Positions 1 through 8,798 of a stretch of DNA of 64,000 bases are shown piece after piece. This DNA comes from Williamsia phyllosphaerae (GTDB lineage: Bacteria; Actinomycetota; Actinomycetes; Mycobacteriales; Mycobacteriaceae): positions 496,001 through 560,000 of the forward strand of contig NZ_BMCS01000002.1 of assembly GCF_014635305.1 (NCBI RefSeq). The letters run 5' to 3'. The translations under genes and the position numbers were made by a program. The notes beneath the pieces were generated by a model. The model did not search any database and was not told the origin of the DNA. It saw only the letters and a list, made by a program, of their open reading frames with translations. Numbering within the stretch: the stretch's first letter is position 1; the number at the start of each line of letters is the position of its first letter.

Positions 1-1
1 T

Positions 2-2530
2 CACCTCGTCGGCACCGGCATCACCGCCGCCGAACTGACGTCGACGTTGTCGGCGCACCCGCACACGGGTCGGGTGCTCGCGCACCTCGTCGACGCGGGT
101 GTCATCGTCGCGGACACACGCGGCGAGGTACGCCTCACGCACGAATCGCTGGTCGGAGCATGGCCGCGTTTGGCCGCTTGGGTCGACGAGCGACGGACGG
201 ACACGCCGGTCCTCGCCGCGCTGCAGGCCGACGCCGACGCCTGGGAGTCCGACCGTCGTCCGGACTCGTCGTTGTACGACGACGACCGGCTGCGCGCGGC
301 GACCCGCGCAGTGCAGGAGATCGACACGATCTCCCCCGACGCCGAGAACTTCCTGTCCCGGTCGCGAGAACGTACGGCACTGCTCAGATCTCGCCGGCGC
401 GTCCTGCTCGGTCTGCTCGTCATCGTCGCGGTGGTCGCCTCGGTGCTGGCGATCACCCAGTTCGTCCGAGGTGGCGACGTCTCGACCGGTCGCGACGCGG
501 CCCGCCTCGACGCGACGCTCGCGCGGGTCACCGCGACGACGATCACCGATCCCACGACGGCAGCCACCCTGGCCCTCGCAGCTTTCCGGGAGGCACCACA
601 GGACCCGCGGACGCAGTCCGCGCTGTTGGCCACCCAGTCCTCACCCGTCGCACGACCCATCGGCACCCCGGACCCGTCACTGGCGGTGGCCGCCTCCGGC
701 GACGGTCGGCGGGTCGCACTCACCGGTACCGACGGCTCCGTGCGTCTGCTGTCCACCGCTGTGGCGACGCAGCAGAACCCCGTCCCGGCCGCACTGTCCG
801 TGCCCGCACCGTCCACTCCGATCGTCAGTGCGTCGGTCGCGCTGAACGGTGACGGCTCGCTGCTGGCGCGACGTGGCGACCGCGGATCGCTCGAGCTGTG
901 GCGGGTCACCGGCGCCGCGCCTGCACTCGTCTCGCGGATCGCGCAGACCGCGACCGATCGCGAGTCCGGACCGCAGACCGTGTCCTTCTCCCCGGTCCGC
1001 CCGTGGCTGGCCGCGACCGACTCCGCCGGCTCCGTCCGCGTCTGGGACATCTCCGACGCCGCCGCGCCCACACCGGTCGGCACCGTCTCGGGCTCACCGA
1101 CCTCCGCCCTCGCCTGGAACCCACGACGTCCACAGCTGCTCGCCGGGTCCGCGCAGGGCGCCACACTGTGGGATCTCGCAGACCCCGGCTCACCGGTGTC
1201 GGTGTCGAACACCGACACCGCGGGACGGGTTGACTCCATCGCATTCGACACCGCCGGTCGGCGCGCCGCCGTCGGCGACACCACCGGCAGCGCAACGGTG
1301 TTCGACGTCGGCGTGAACGGCCTCGTGGCCCGCGGACCCGGCGTCACGGCCGAGTCCGGTGGCGTCGAGTCACTGTCGTTCGCGCCCCGCGGCACCCGAC
1401 TCGCGCTCACCTCGTCCGACGGCACCGCGCAGGTCTGGGACGTCACCGGTCCCGAGGCACCCCGCCGCGCGTCACCCGCCCTGCGATCACCGACCTCGGC
1501 CCTGGCGTCGACGGTCTTCACCGACGAGTCGACCCTGGTCAGTGCGGGCACGGCCGCGCCGCTGGCGTGGTCGCTACCCGCCGGCCTGCTCGACGGCGGG
1601 TTCGGTGGGGCGCTGCCGCCGGCGTGCTCGGTGGCGCGCACCGCGTGCGTCACGTCGTTCGCCCGGGGGCCGGTGCAGGTGTGGGACGCCACCGATCCGA
1701 TGGCACCGCGGGCCATCGCGGCCATCGATGCGCCCGGACACTTCAACGGCGCCACCATGAGCCCCGACGGACTGTGGATGATGACCTCGGACAGCACGCA
1801 TCTCGCGCAGCTGTGGGACGTCCGCGACCTTCGCACACCTCGCGCCGTGGGTGCACCGATCATGCTCGGACGCCAGGACGTCGACCGCATGGTCTTCAGT
1901 CCGTCGTCCTCGCGGCTGGCCACCAGTACCGCAGGCGGGACGCAGGTGCAGATCTTCGACGTCAGCCTCCGCGGACTCGCGCCGTTGGCCACCGTCGGAC
2001 TCGGCGGTGTCGGTGTCGGCGCCGTTGCGTTCGGGGCGGATTCGGGATCGATCGCCCTCGGCGGCCAGGACGGCGCCGTGCGGCGGTGGGCCGTGTCGCA
2101 GACCGTCGCGTCGCCGGTGTCCGGTGTGTTCGCCACCCGCGGGCCGGTCACCGCGATCACCGCCGCCGGGACCACGTTCCTCGCCGGCGACGCCACCGGC
2201 ACCCTCACCCGCTGGGATCAGCGGTCCGGGAGGCAGATCGGCGCGGGCGTACCGGTCGGTTCGAGCGCGATCACGTCGATCGTGACCGTGGGCGCGAGCA
2301 CGGTCGTGGCGGATGCCGACGGGCGACTGCACCGTCTCGACCCCGACGGCACCGTCCTCGACGCGGGCAGCCTCTTCGGCCCCAACGACAAGGGCAACAC
2401 CGCGCTCGCAACGATCACGCCGACCACGGTCGTCGCGACGGGTACCACCGGGCGGCAACAATTCTGGACGATCGACCCGCGCGCGGTCGCGCAGCAGGTC
2501 TGCGTCCGCACGTCGGCTGCCGACTGCTGA
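2..2530 (+). CDS. nSTAND/WD40-repeat membrane protein, 3' part (5' truncated by window edge)
   Basis: The reading frame is open from the first base, so the gene starts upstream of the window and 842 codons are visible. The first ~100 residues read like the winged-helix end of an nSTAND1-type module (RVLAHLVDAGVIV, RLTHESLVGAWPRL). A single membrane segment follows (VLLGLLVIVAVVASVLAI), and the rest is a beta-propeller of WD-type repeats with signatures such as VWDIS, LWDLA, VWDVT, VWDAT and LWDVR. Family knowledge: such proteins join a STAND NTPase switch to an extracytoplasmic or ligand-sensing propeller; the NTPase part would lie upstream and cannot be seen. Function is unknown; roles in signalling or phage sensing are only possibilities. 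The call of WD40 propeller plus membrane segment is solid; the nSTAND label rests on the N-terminal fragment. Confidence 0.8.
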   Translation, partial: HLVGTGITAAELTSTLSAHPHTGRVLAHLVDAGVIVADTRGEVRLTHESLVGAWPRLAAWVDERRTDTPVLAALQADADAWESDRRPDSSLYDDDRLRAATRAVQEIDTISPDAENFLSRSRERTALLRSRRRVLLGLLVIVAVVASVLAITQFVRGGDVSTGRDAARLDATLARVTATTITDPTTAATLALAAFREAPQDPRTQSALLATQSSPVARPIGTPDPSLAVAASGDGRRVALTGTDGSVRLLSTAVATQQNPVPAALSVPAPSTPIVSASVALNGDGSLLARRGDRGSLELWRVTGAAPALVSRIAQTATDRESGPQTVSFSPVRPWLAATDSAGSVRVWDISDAAAPTPVGTVSGSPTSALAWNPRRPQLLAGSAQGATLWDLADPGSPVSVSNTDTAGRVDSIAFDTAGRRAAVGDTTGSATVFDVGVNGLVARGPGVTAESGGVESLSFAPRGTRLALTSSDGTAQVWDVTGPEAPRRASPALRSPTSALASTVFTDESTLVSAGTAAPLAWSLPAGLLDGGFGGALPPACSVARTACVTSFARGPVQVWDATDPMAPRAIAAIDAPGHFNGATMSPDGLWMMTSDSTHLAQLWDVRDLRTPRAVGAPIMLGRQDVDRMVFSPSSSRLATSTAGGTQVQIFDVSLRGLAPLATVGLGGVGVGAVAFGADSGSIALGGQDGAVRRWAVSQTVASPVSGVFATRGPVTAITAAGTTFLAGDATGTLTRWDQRSGRQIGAGVPVGSSAITSIVTVGASTVVADADGRLHRLDPDGTVLDAGSLFGPNDKGNTALATITPTTVVATGTTGRQQFWTIDPRAVAQQVCVRTSAADC

Positions 2531-2553
2531 CACCGTCAGCGTTTCTCAAAGCC

Positions 2554-2653
2554 GCCGACAGTGCCGAAAACACGCACCGAGTGTGCGTCGGTTCGCTCCT
2601 TGTCTCACGTGTCGCTGTCAGCACACTCGATGTGTGATTTCGACACGGTCAGC
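2554..2653. repeat. Palindromic element, copy A1 (BIME-like family)
   Basis: A 100-bp imperfect inverted repeat with ~33-bp arms. Each arm, read inward, follows GAC(A/T)GTG, then GAAA, and ends in (C/A)CGAGTGTGC; the arms flank a ~34-bp asymmetric core. The orientation is opposite to A2, judged by the core. It starts 23 bp after the WD40 gene stop. Confidence 0.8.
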
Positions 2654-2680
2654 ACAAGCTGAACCCCACCAACTGCGTGA

Positions 2681-2778
2681 GCTGACTGTGTAGAAGATGC
2701 CGTCGAGTGTGCTGGCGGCGTGACGCATACCAACACGAAAACAACGCACACTCGACGCGCAACTTCTGCACCGTCAGC
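2681..2778. repeat. Palindromic element, copy A2 (BIME-like family)
   Basis: A 98-bp inverted repeat of the same family. The left arm begins GCTGACTGTG and ends GTCGAGTGTGC; the right arm begins GCACACTCGAC and ends CACCGTCAGC. The core contains GGCGTGACGC and ends AACAAC, which fixes its orientation. The right arm carries an extra run of changes, so this copy is the most diverged. Confidence 0.78.
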
Positions 2779-2791
2779 GGTCTTAAAAACC

Positions 2792-2889
2792 GCCGACAGT
2801 GCGGAAAGCACGCATCGAGTGTGCGTTGTTCGCTGTACATCTCGCGTCACGCCGTCAGCACACTCGATGGCGCTTTCCACACAGTCAGC
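2792..2889. repeat. Palindromic element, copy A3 (BIME-like family)
   Basis: A 98-bp inverted repeat with inner arms GCATCGAGTGTGC and GCACACTCGATGG and outer arms GCCGACAGTGCGGAAAGC and GCTTTCCACACAGTCAGC. Its core is the reverse complement of the A2 core, so A1-A2-A3 alternate in orientation. It runs directly into the 29-bp tandem repeat. Confidence 0.82.
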
Positions 2890-2890
2890 C

Positions 2891-3015
2891 CGTGGTTGCG
2901 CCTTCTCGAGAGTTGAGCCCGTGGTTGGGCCTTCTCGAGAGTTGAGCCCGTGGTTGCGCCTTCTCGAGAGTTGAGCCCGTGGTTGCGCCTTCTCGTGGGT
3001 TGAGCCCGTGGTTGC
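2891..3015. repeat. 29-bp tandem repeat, four units plus a partial fifth
   Basis: Units begin at 2891, 2920, 2949 and 2978, with a partial copy from 3007. The unit starts CGTGGTTGCGCCTTCTCGAG and ends AGTTGAGCC; unit 2 has one change (GGG for GCG) and unit 4 has GTGGG for GAGAG. There are no spacers, so it is not a CRISPR array. The last partial copy touches the glpK1 stop codon. With the A elements it fills the whole 2531-3014 intergenic space. Confidence 0.9.
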
Positions 3016-4532
3016 TACACCGGACTCCACTGACTTGCCAGTCGCACTGCCGCCGACCAATTGGCCAGGCGACGTTCGCGGTCGGCGGGATCCACATCGG
3101 GTTTCCAGACCGCTGCCGCGCGCCAATTCCGGCGCAGCTGTTGCTCATCGGTCCACAGGCCCACCGTCAGCCCGGCCGCGTACGCCGCGCCCAGCGCCAC
3201 CGCCTCGGCCATCTGTGGCCGCGTCACCGGGACATCGCACATGTCGGCGATCATCTGCATCATCGTGTTGTTGGCCGTCATGCCGCCGTCGACGACCAGC
3301 TCGGTCAGCGACGTGTCGACACCGGCCGCGGCGAGGTCGTCATTGACCGCCGTGACCATGGCCGCGGCGGCGAAGGCGTTGGTCTCCAACGCCGCCCGCG
3401 CCAGGTGTCCACGGGTGATGTAGGACGTCAACCCCACAATCAGTCCCCGACTCCCCGAGACCCAGTGCGGTGCATGCAATCCGGAGAACGCGGGCACGAT
3501 GTAGCACCCACCGTTGTCGGTGACCGTCGAGGCGAGCGTCTCGATCTCCGCCGGCGTCGCGATGATCCCCAGGTTCTGCCGGATCCACTCCACCAGCGCA
3601 CCGGCGGTCGGATTCGACCCCTCCAGGGCGTACCGGATGGGCTGCCCGTCGGACTGGAAGGCAACCGTGGTGATCAATCCGCTGCGCGAACGGACCAGCG
3701 TCGTGCCGGTGTTGAACAGCAGGAACCCGCCGGTGCCGAGCGTGTACTTCGACTCCCCCGCCCGCAGCGCCGTCTGCCCGACCAACGCGGCCTGTTGGTC
3801 TCCGATCATCGCAGTGATCGGGATGCCCGCGACCGGTGTGGTGGTCACCCCCACGCGGCTCATCGACGGGCGGATCTCCGGCAGGATCGCGGCGGGGACG
3901 TCGAACACGTCGAGCAGCGTCGGATCCCACTGTGCGGTCTCGATGTTCATCAGCATGGTGCGGCTCGCGTTGGTGGGGTCGGTGACGTGCAGCCCACCGT
4001 CGACCCCGCCGGTCAGGTTCCACACGAGCCAGCTGTCCATGGTCCCGAACAGCACCCGCCCCCGTTCGGCGGCGGCCCGGGAGCCGGTACACGCGTCGAG
4101 CATCCAGCTCAGTCGCGGCGCGCTGAAGTAATTCGACAACGGCGCCCCGGTGCGGTGTTCGGCGTCGGCCGCGACCCCCTGGGACCGCAGGTCCTCCACC
4201 TTGTCGGTGGTCCGGGTGTCCTGCCACACGATCGCCCGGTGCAGCGGGACCCCGGTGGTCGGATCCCAGATCACCGTGGTCTCACGCTGGTTGGTGATCC
4301 CGAGTCCGACAAGCTGGTCGGGTTCGATGCCCCCGTTGCGCAGCGCCTCGGGGATCAACCGCTGCACCAGCTTCCAGATCTCGAGCGCGTCGTGCTCCAC
4401 CCATCCGGGCTGCGGGAAGTACTGGGTGTGCTTGCGTTGGGCCACCGAGACCATGACCCCGCCACGGTCGTAGATGATGCAGCGCGTCGAGCTCGTGCCC
4501 TGGTCGATCGCGGCGACGTACCGTGCCGTCAC
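3015..4532 (-). CDS. glpK: Glycerol kinase (paralogue 1)
   Basis: Phosphorylates glycerol to sn-glycerol 3-phosphate with ATP in the cytosol. It is a full-length FGGY kinase of 505 residues, starting VAAIDQGTSSTRCIIYD (phosphate loop) with [14 protein letters not shown], a GDQQAALVGQ block and the C-terminal VVDGGMTANNTMMQ ATP-binding region. The start is GTG with a GAGGGG ribosome site about 9 nt upstream. It lies 28 nt behind the IclR-type regulator on the same strand, so the two are probably cotranscribed. A second glpK diverges on the other strand. This copy is not fused to glpD/glpF and may differ in regulation or substrate; other polyol kinases of the FGGY family are possible but less likely given the motifs. 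Confidence 0.95.
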   Translation of the reverse strand: MTARYVAAIDQGTSSTRCIIYDRGGVMVSVAQRKHTQYFPQPGWVEHDALEIWKLVQRLIPEALRNGGIEPDQLVGLGITNQRETTVIWDPTTGVPLHRAIVWQDTRTTDKVEDLRSQGVAADAEHRTGAPLSNYFSAPRLSWMLDACTGSRAAAERGRVLFGTMDSWLVWNLTGGVDGGLHVTDPTNASRTMLMNIETAQWDPTLLDVFDVPAAILPEIRPSMSRVGVTTTPVAGIPITAMIGDQQAALVGQTALRAGESKYTLGTGGFLLFNTGTTLVRSRSGLITTVAFQSDGQPIRYALEGSNPTAGALVEWIRQNLGIIATPAEIETLASTVTDNGGCYIVPAFSGLHAPHWVSGSRGLIVGLTSYITRGHLARAALETNAFAAAAMVTAVNDDLAAAGVDTSLTELVVDGGMTANNTMMQMIADMCDVPVTRPQMAEAVALGAAYAAGLTVGLWTDEQQLRRNWRAAAVWKPDVDPADRERRLANWSAAVRLASQWSPV

Positions 4533-4560
4533 TGTCGGTGTCCCCTCGTCGTCGACGCCA

Positions 4561-5331
4561 TCACTGCAGCTGCCCGTGACCCATGGACCGCGAGATCGAC
4601 CGCGCGGCGGCGATCAGGTTGTCCAGCAGGGCCGGTCGTGGGGCACCGGATCGTGTGCACACCTCGTCGATCTCCCCGGACAATCCGACCGCGGCCATCA
4701 CAGACCCGCCCTGATCCCGGATGGGTGCGGCCAGGGTCGCGACATCGGCCTCGAGATCACCCCGACCGCAGGCCCATCCACTGTCCCGGACCGCCGCGAG
4801 TTCGCGGGCGAGTTGGGCGCCGTCGGTGATGGTGCGGTGGGTCACCGCGGGCAGGCCGGACGCGATGAGCTCGCGGGCGAGATGCACGTCGAAGGCGAGA
4901 TGTATCCGTCCGTGCGCCGTGGCGTGGGCGGGCACGGACTTGCCGGTCCGCAGCACGAGCCCGTCCCCGTGCGCGGCGAGGACATCGTGCACGATCCGCA
5001 CCTCACGACCCCTCAGCACGCTGATCTGGGTCGCCATCCCGGTCCGCGCGGCCAACGCGTCGGTCCAGTTCATCGCCCGCGACCGGACCTCGTTGACGTC
5101 CCAACGGTCCTTGCGCGCGCCGAACGGGTCGTCGGCGAGGTAGTAGCCGGCGGTGTCGGCGGTCTGCTCGACCGCCCCGACCGCGACGAGGGTCCGCACC
5201 AGACCATGCGTGGTGGTCTTGGCGAGGCCGAGGGCCGAGGCGATCTCCGACAGCGGTACCGGCTCGGGTCGGGTCGCGAGCAGATGCAGAACGGCCGTCG
5301 CTCGCTCCACGGATTGGATCAGACCCGGCAT
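4561..5331 (-). CDS. IclR-family regulator of the glycerol genes
   Basis: 256 residues. An N-terminal winged helix-turn-helix (residues ~5-65, LSEIASALGLAKTTTHGLVR) is followed by the IclR effector-binding domain (~80-250). The position between two glycerol kinase genes, just upstream of glpK1 and divergent from glpK2-glpD-glpF, marks it as the local glycerol regulator. A perfect inverted repeat 32 bp upstream of its start codon is the natural operator candidate, which would give autoregulation plus control of both arms. Whether it represses or activates, and whether glycerol or glycerol 3-phosphate is the effector, cannot be read from the sequence. Confidence 0.9.
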   Translation of the reverse strand: MPGLIQSVERATAVLHLLATRPEPVPLSEIASALGLAKTTTHGLVRTLVAVGAVEQTADTAGYYLADDPFGARKDRWDVNEVRSRAMNWTDALAARTGMATQISVLRGREVRIVHDVLAAHGDGLVLRTGKSVPAHATAHGRIHLAFDVHLARELIASGLPAVTHRTITDGAQLARELAAVRDSGWACGRGDLEADVATLAAPIRDQGGSVMAAVGLSGEIDEVCTRSGAPRPALLDNLIAAARSISRSMGHGQLQ

Positions 5332-5362
5332 GTGTTCGGACGCTACGCCTGTCGGCGGGTTT

Positions 5363-5379
5363 GTTCGACATTGTCGAAC
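5363..5379. promoter_or_regulatory. Putative IclR operator between divergent glycerol operons
   Basis: A perfect 7-bp inverted repeat, GTTCGAC then ATT then GTCGAAC, lies within the 142-bp divergent region. Spacing and symmetry suit IclR dimers. It is the only strong palindrome I see in this intergenic region. Confidence 0.65.
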
Positions 5380-5473
5380 GACGACCCTCGTCAGGGTGTG
5401 ACGCCGTGGTTAGCGTGGAGGTTGGATGAGATCCACATCACTCACGATCCACCCTTCGACGAAGCAGGGACAC

Positions 5474-6988
5474 ATGACGCAATACATCGGTGCCATCGAC
5501 CAGGGAACCACGAGTACCCGGTTCATGATCTTCGACCAGGCCGGAGCCGAGGTGGCCCGCCACCAGCTCGAACACGAGCAGATCATGCCGAAGGCAGGGT
5601 GGGTCGAGCACGATCCGATCGAGATCTGGGAGCGCACCTCCTCGGTGCTGCAGAACGGTCTGCGCAAGAAGAACCTCAAGGCGGGTGACCTCGCCGCGCT
5701 GGGCATCACCAATCAGCGCGAGACCACCGTCGTCTGGAACAAGAACACGGGGCGGCCGTACTACAACGCGATCGTGTGGCAGGACACCCGCACCGACAAG
5801 ATCGCCTCGGCGCTCGAGCGCTCCGGCGCCGGCGACACGATCCGCGAGAAGGCAGGCATCCCGCCCGCCACCTACTTTGCCGCGGGCAAGGCGCAGTGGA
5901 TCCTGGAGAACGTCGACGGCGTGCGCGCCGACGCCGAGGCCGGTGACGCCCTGTTCGGCACCATCGACACCTGGGTGATCTGGAACCTGACCGGCGGAGT
6001 CGACGGCGGGGTGCACGTCACCGACGTCACCAACGCCAGCCGCACCATGCTGATGAACCTGGAGACCCTCGACTGGGACGACGAACTCATCGCCTTGTTC
6101 GACATCCCGAAGCAGATGCTGCCGAAGATCGTCCCGTCGTCCCCGACCGAGCCCTACGGCCACACCACCCGCACCGGCCCGCTGGCCGGCGAGGTCCCGA
6201 TCGCCAGCGCGCTCGGCGATCAGCAGGCCGCGATGGTCGGTCAGGTCTGCTTCTCCCCCGGACAGGCCAAGAACACCTACGGCACCGGCAACTTCCTGCT
6301 GCTGAACACCGGCGAGAAGCTGGTGCGGTCGAAGAACGGTCTGCTCACCACGGTCTGCTACCAGTTCGGCGACAAGCCGCCGGTGTACGCACTCGAGGGG
6401 TCGATCGCCGTCACCGGCTCGGCCGTGCAGTGGCTGCGTGACCAGCTGGGCATCATCTCCGGTGCGGCACAGAGCGAATCGCTCGCCCGCGAGGTCCCCG
6501 ACAACGGTGGCGTCTACTTCGTGCCCGCGTTCTCCGGTCTGTTCGCGCCCTACTGGCGCTCCGACGCCCGCGGCGCGATCGTCGGGCTGTCGCGTTTCAA
6601 CAACAACGCCCACATCGCACGCGCGACGCTGGAGGCGATCTGCTACCAGAGCCGTGACGTCGCCGACGCCATGGAGAAGGACTCCGGCGTCAAGCTGGAG
6701 GTGCTGCGCGTCGACGGTGGCGTCACCGCGAACTCGCTGTGCATGCAGATCCAGTCCGACGTGCTCGGCATCCCGGTCAGTCGACCGGTCGTCGCCGAGA
6801 CCACCGCCCTGGGCGCCGCGTACGCGGCCGGTCTGTCCACCGGGTTCTGGAAGAACACCGAGGAGCTGGAAACCCACTGGAAAGAGGAATCCCGGTGGGA
6901 GCCGCACTGGACCGAAGACGAGCGGGCCGACTACTACGGGCGCTGGCAGAAGGCCGTGACCCGCACCCTCGACTGGGTGGACGTGTGA
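5474..6988 (+). CDS. glpK: Glycerol kinase (paralogue 2, operonic with glpD and glpF)
   Basis: 504 residues, full-length FGGY kinase: [17 protein letters not shown] at the start, [14 protein letters not shown], the [12 protein letters not shown] block and [16 protein letters not shown] near the end. I chose the ATG at 5474 because the AGCAGGGA ribosome site precedes it by a few bases and the phosphate loop then starts at the usual position; an in-frame ATG at 5426 would add 16 unrelated residues. It is followed by glpD after 73 nt and then glpF, so this is the kinase of the catabolic operon. Compared with glpK1 it has [15 protein letters not shown] where glpK1 has GLTSYITRGHLARAA, so the copies are clearly diverged rather than a recent duplication. 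Confidence 0.96.
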   Translation: MTQYIGAIDQGTTSTRFMIFDQAGAEVARHQLEHEQIMPKAGWVEHDPIEIWERTSSVLQNGLRKKNLKAGDLAALGITNQRETTVVWNKNTGRPYYNAIVWQDTRTDKIASALERSGAGDTIREKAGIPPATYFAAGKAQWILENVDGVRADAEAGDALFGTIDTWVIWNLTGGVDGGVHVTDVTNASRTMLMNLETLDWDDELIALFDIPKQMLPKIVPSSPTEPYGHTTRTGPLAGEVPIASALGDQQAAMVGQVCFSPGQAKNTYGTGNFLLLNTGEKLVRSKNGLLTTVCYQFGDKPPVYALEGSIAVTGSAVQWLRDQLGIISGAAQSESLAREVPDNGGVYFVPAFSGLFAPYWRSDARGAIVGLSRFNNNAHIARATLEAICYQSRDVADAMEKDSGVKLEVLRVDGGVTANSLCMQIQSDVLGIPVSRPVVAETTALGAAYAAGLSTGFWKNTEELETHWKEESRWEPHWTEDERADYYGRWQKAVTRTLDWVDV

Positions 6989-7061
6989 CCGTCGGCCGCA
7001 TGCCCACCGGACTCGACAATCTTTTCTGCACAACTTCTCTGATCTCCGGAAGGAGAACGTC

Positions 7062-8798
7062 ATGACTCTGCAACCCATAGCGCTCGACCCCGCATCGCGG
7101 CGGCGTGCACTGGCCTCGATGGCCGAGACCGAACTCGACGTGCTCGTGATCGGCGGCGGTGTCGTCGGTGGCGGTGCCGCCATCGACGCCGCCACCCGCG
7201 GGCTGTGTGTCGGCCTCGTCGAGGCCATCGACTACGGCGCCGGCACCTCGAGCCGTTCGTCGAAGCTGTTCCACGGTGGTCTGCGCTACCTCAAGCAGCT
7301 CAACTTCTCGCTCGTCTTCGAGGCCCTGCGTGAGCGCAAGCTGATGCTCAACACCGTCGCACCGCACCTGGTGCGCCCGGTCGAGTTCATCTTCCCGCTC
7401 GTGACCCCGATCTACGACCGCGCCTACGCCGGTGCCGGTATCGGCTTCTACGACATCCTCGGCGCGGGACGCGGTGTGCCGCATCACCTCCGCCACATCG
7501 GCAAGAAGAGCACCTTCGAGATCTTCCCGGGCGCCAAGCGCGGCAAGATCCGCGGCGGCGTCCTGTTCTACGAGGGACAGGTCGACGACGCCCGGCACAC
7601 GATGATGCTGACGCGTACCGCGGCCAGCTACGGCGCGCTGTGCGCATCGAGCGCCCGGGTCACGAGCTACCTGCGCGACGGCGATCGCGTCATCGGCGCC
7701 CGGGTCGAGGACCTCGAGTCCGGCGAACAGGTCGATGTCCGCGCCAAGCACGTCGTCAACGCCGCCGGCGTGTGGACCGACGAGCTGCAGGAGATGGTAG
7801 GCAGCACAAGCGGATTGCGCGTCAAGGCGTCCAAGGGCGTCCACATCGTGGTGCCCCGCGACCGCATCGACTCCGCCGTCGGTCTCATCACCGAGACCGA
7901 GAAGAGCCTGCTGTTCGTCATCCCGTGCCCGTGGAGCGACGACTTCTGGATCATCGGCACCACCGACACCGAGTGGAATCTCGACCTGGCCCACCCAGCC
8001 GCGAGCAGCGCCGACCTCGACTACATCCTCGCCGAGGTCAACGTGATGCTCGAGAAGCCGCTGGTGCGCGACGACATCGTCGGCGTCTACGCCGGACTGC
8101 GTCCGCTGCTGGCGGGCGAGTCCGACCAGACCAGCAAGCTGTCGCGTGAGCACGCCGTGGTGCCCGCCGCCCCCGGTCTCACCGTCATCGCCGGCGGCAA
8201 GTACACCACCTACCGGGTGATGGCCGCCGACGCGATCGATGCCGCCGTCGCCGGGCAACGCAGCGTGGAACCCTCACGCACGGCGACCATCGCGCTCGTC
8301 GGCGCCGACGGTTTCGACGAGCTGTGGGAGGCGCGTGTGCGCCTGGCCAACGAGCACGACCTGCCCGTGAAGACCGTCGAGCACCTGCTGCGTCGGTACG
8401 GCAGCGCGATCTCGGAGATCTTCGAGCTGATCGCCGCCGAGCCCGAACTGGCCACCCCGGTGGCCTCGACGGACAACCGCTACCTCGGTGCGGAGATCCG
8501 CTACGCGGTGACCCATGAGGGTGCCCTGCACCTCGTCGACATCCTCGCGCGGCGTACCCGCGTGTCGATCGAGACCAGGGACCGCGGCAAGAGCGCCGCG
8601 TCCGACGTCGCCGACATCGTCGCCGACGCACTCGGGTGGAGTGCCGAGCAGCGGGCCCGTGAGATCGAGAACTACAGCGCGCGTGTCGATGCCGAGATCG
8701 AGTCGCAACGTCAGCCCGACGACCGGACCGCCGACGCGGCCCGGATGGGTGCACGAGGTGTCCGTGGATCGGCGGCGGTCGCGGACGTGTCCGCATGA
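7062..8798 (+). CDS. glpD: Aerobic glycerol-3-phosphate dehydrogenase
   Basis: FAD-dependent enzyme that oxidises glycerol 3-phosphate to dihydroxyacetone phosphate and passes electrons to the quinone pool at the inner face of the membrane. 578 residues. The Rossmann FAD site is at ~24-55 (VLVIGGGVVGGGAAIDAA); the conserved GTSSRSSKLFHGGLRYL follows, then the substrate region GVYAGLRPLLAG and AGGKYTTYRVMAADA, then the C-terminal GlpD domain. GGAAGGAGAA precedes the ATG at good spacing. Its stop overlaps the glpF start (ATGA), indicating translational coupling. Confidence 0.97.
   Translation: MTLQPIALDPASRRRALASMAETELDVLVIGGGVVGGGAAIDAATRGLCVGLVEAIDYGAGTSSRSSKLFHGGLRYLKQLNFSLVFEALRERKLMLNTVAPHLVRPVEFIFPLVTPIYDRAYAGAGIGFYDILGAGRGVPHHLRHIGKKSTFEIFPGAKRGKIRGGVLFYEGQVDDARHTMMLTRTAASYGALCASSARVTSYLRDGDRVIGARVEDLESGEQVDVRAKHVVNAAGVWTDELQEMVGSTSGLRVKASKGVHIVVPRDRIDSAVGLITETEKSLLFVIPCPWSDDFWIIGTTDTEWNLDLAHPAASSADLDYILAEVNVMLEKPLVRDDIVGVYAGLRPLLAGESDQTSKLSREHAVVPAAPGLTVIAGGKYTTYRVMAADAIDAAVAGQRSVEPSRTATIALVGADGFDELWEARVRLANEHDLPVKTVEHLLRRYGSAISEIFELIAAEPELATPVASTDNRYLGAEIRYAVTHEGALHLVDILARRTRVSIETRDRGKSAASDVADIVADALGWSAEQRAREIENYSARVDAEIESQRQPDDRTADAARMGARGVRGSAAVADVSA

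Noticed and set aside
1..2208. Minus-strand frame (735 codons) opposite the WD40 gene
   Set aside because: Shadow of the real plus-strand frame; low-complexity Ser/Arg/Thr composition.
2891..3015. CRISPR array
   Set aside because: The repeats are directly adjacent with no spacers, and no cas genes are present.
2605..3148. Minus-strand frames encoding repeats such as NHGLNSREG and TTGSTLEKAQPRAQ
   Set aside because: They are translations of the 29-bp tandem repeat and palindromic elements. A 29-bp period shifts frame every unit, so a functional repeat protein is not expected.
5438..7228. Minus-strand frame (596 codons) opposite glpK2
   Set aside because: Antisense shadow; rich in Arg, Val and Gly with no recognisable domain.
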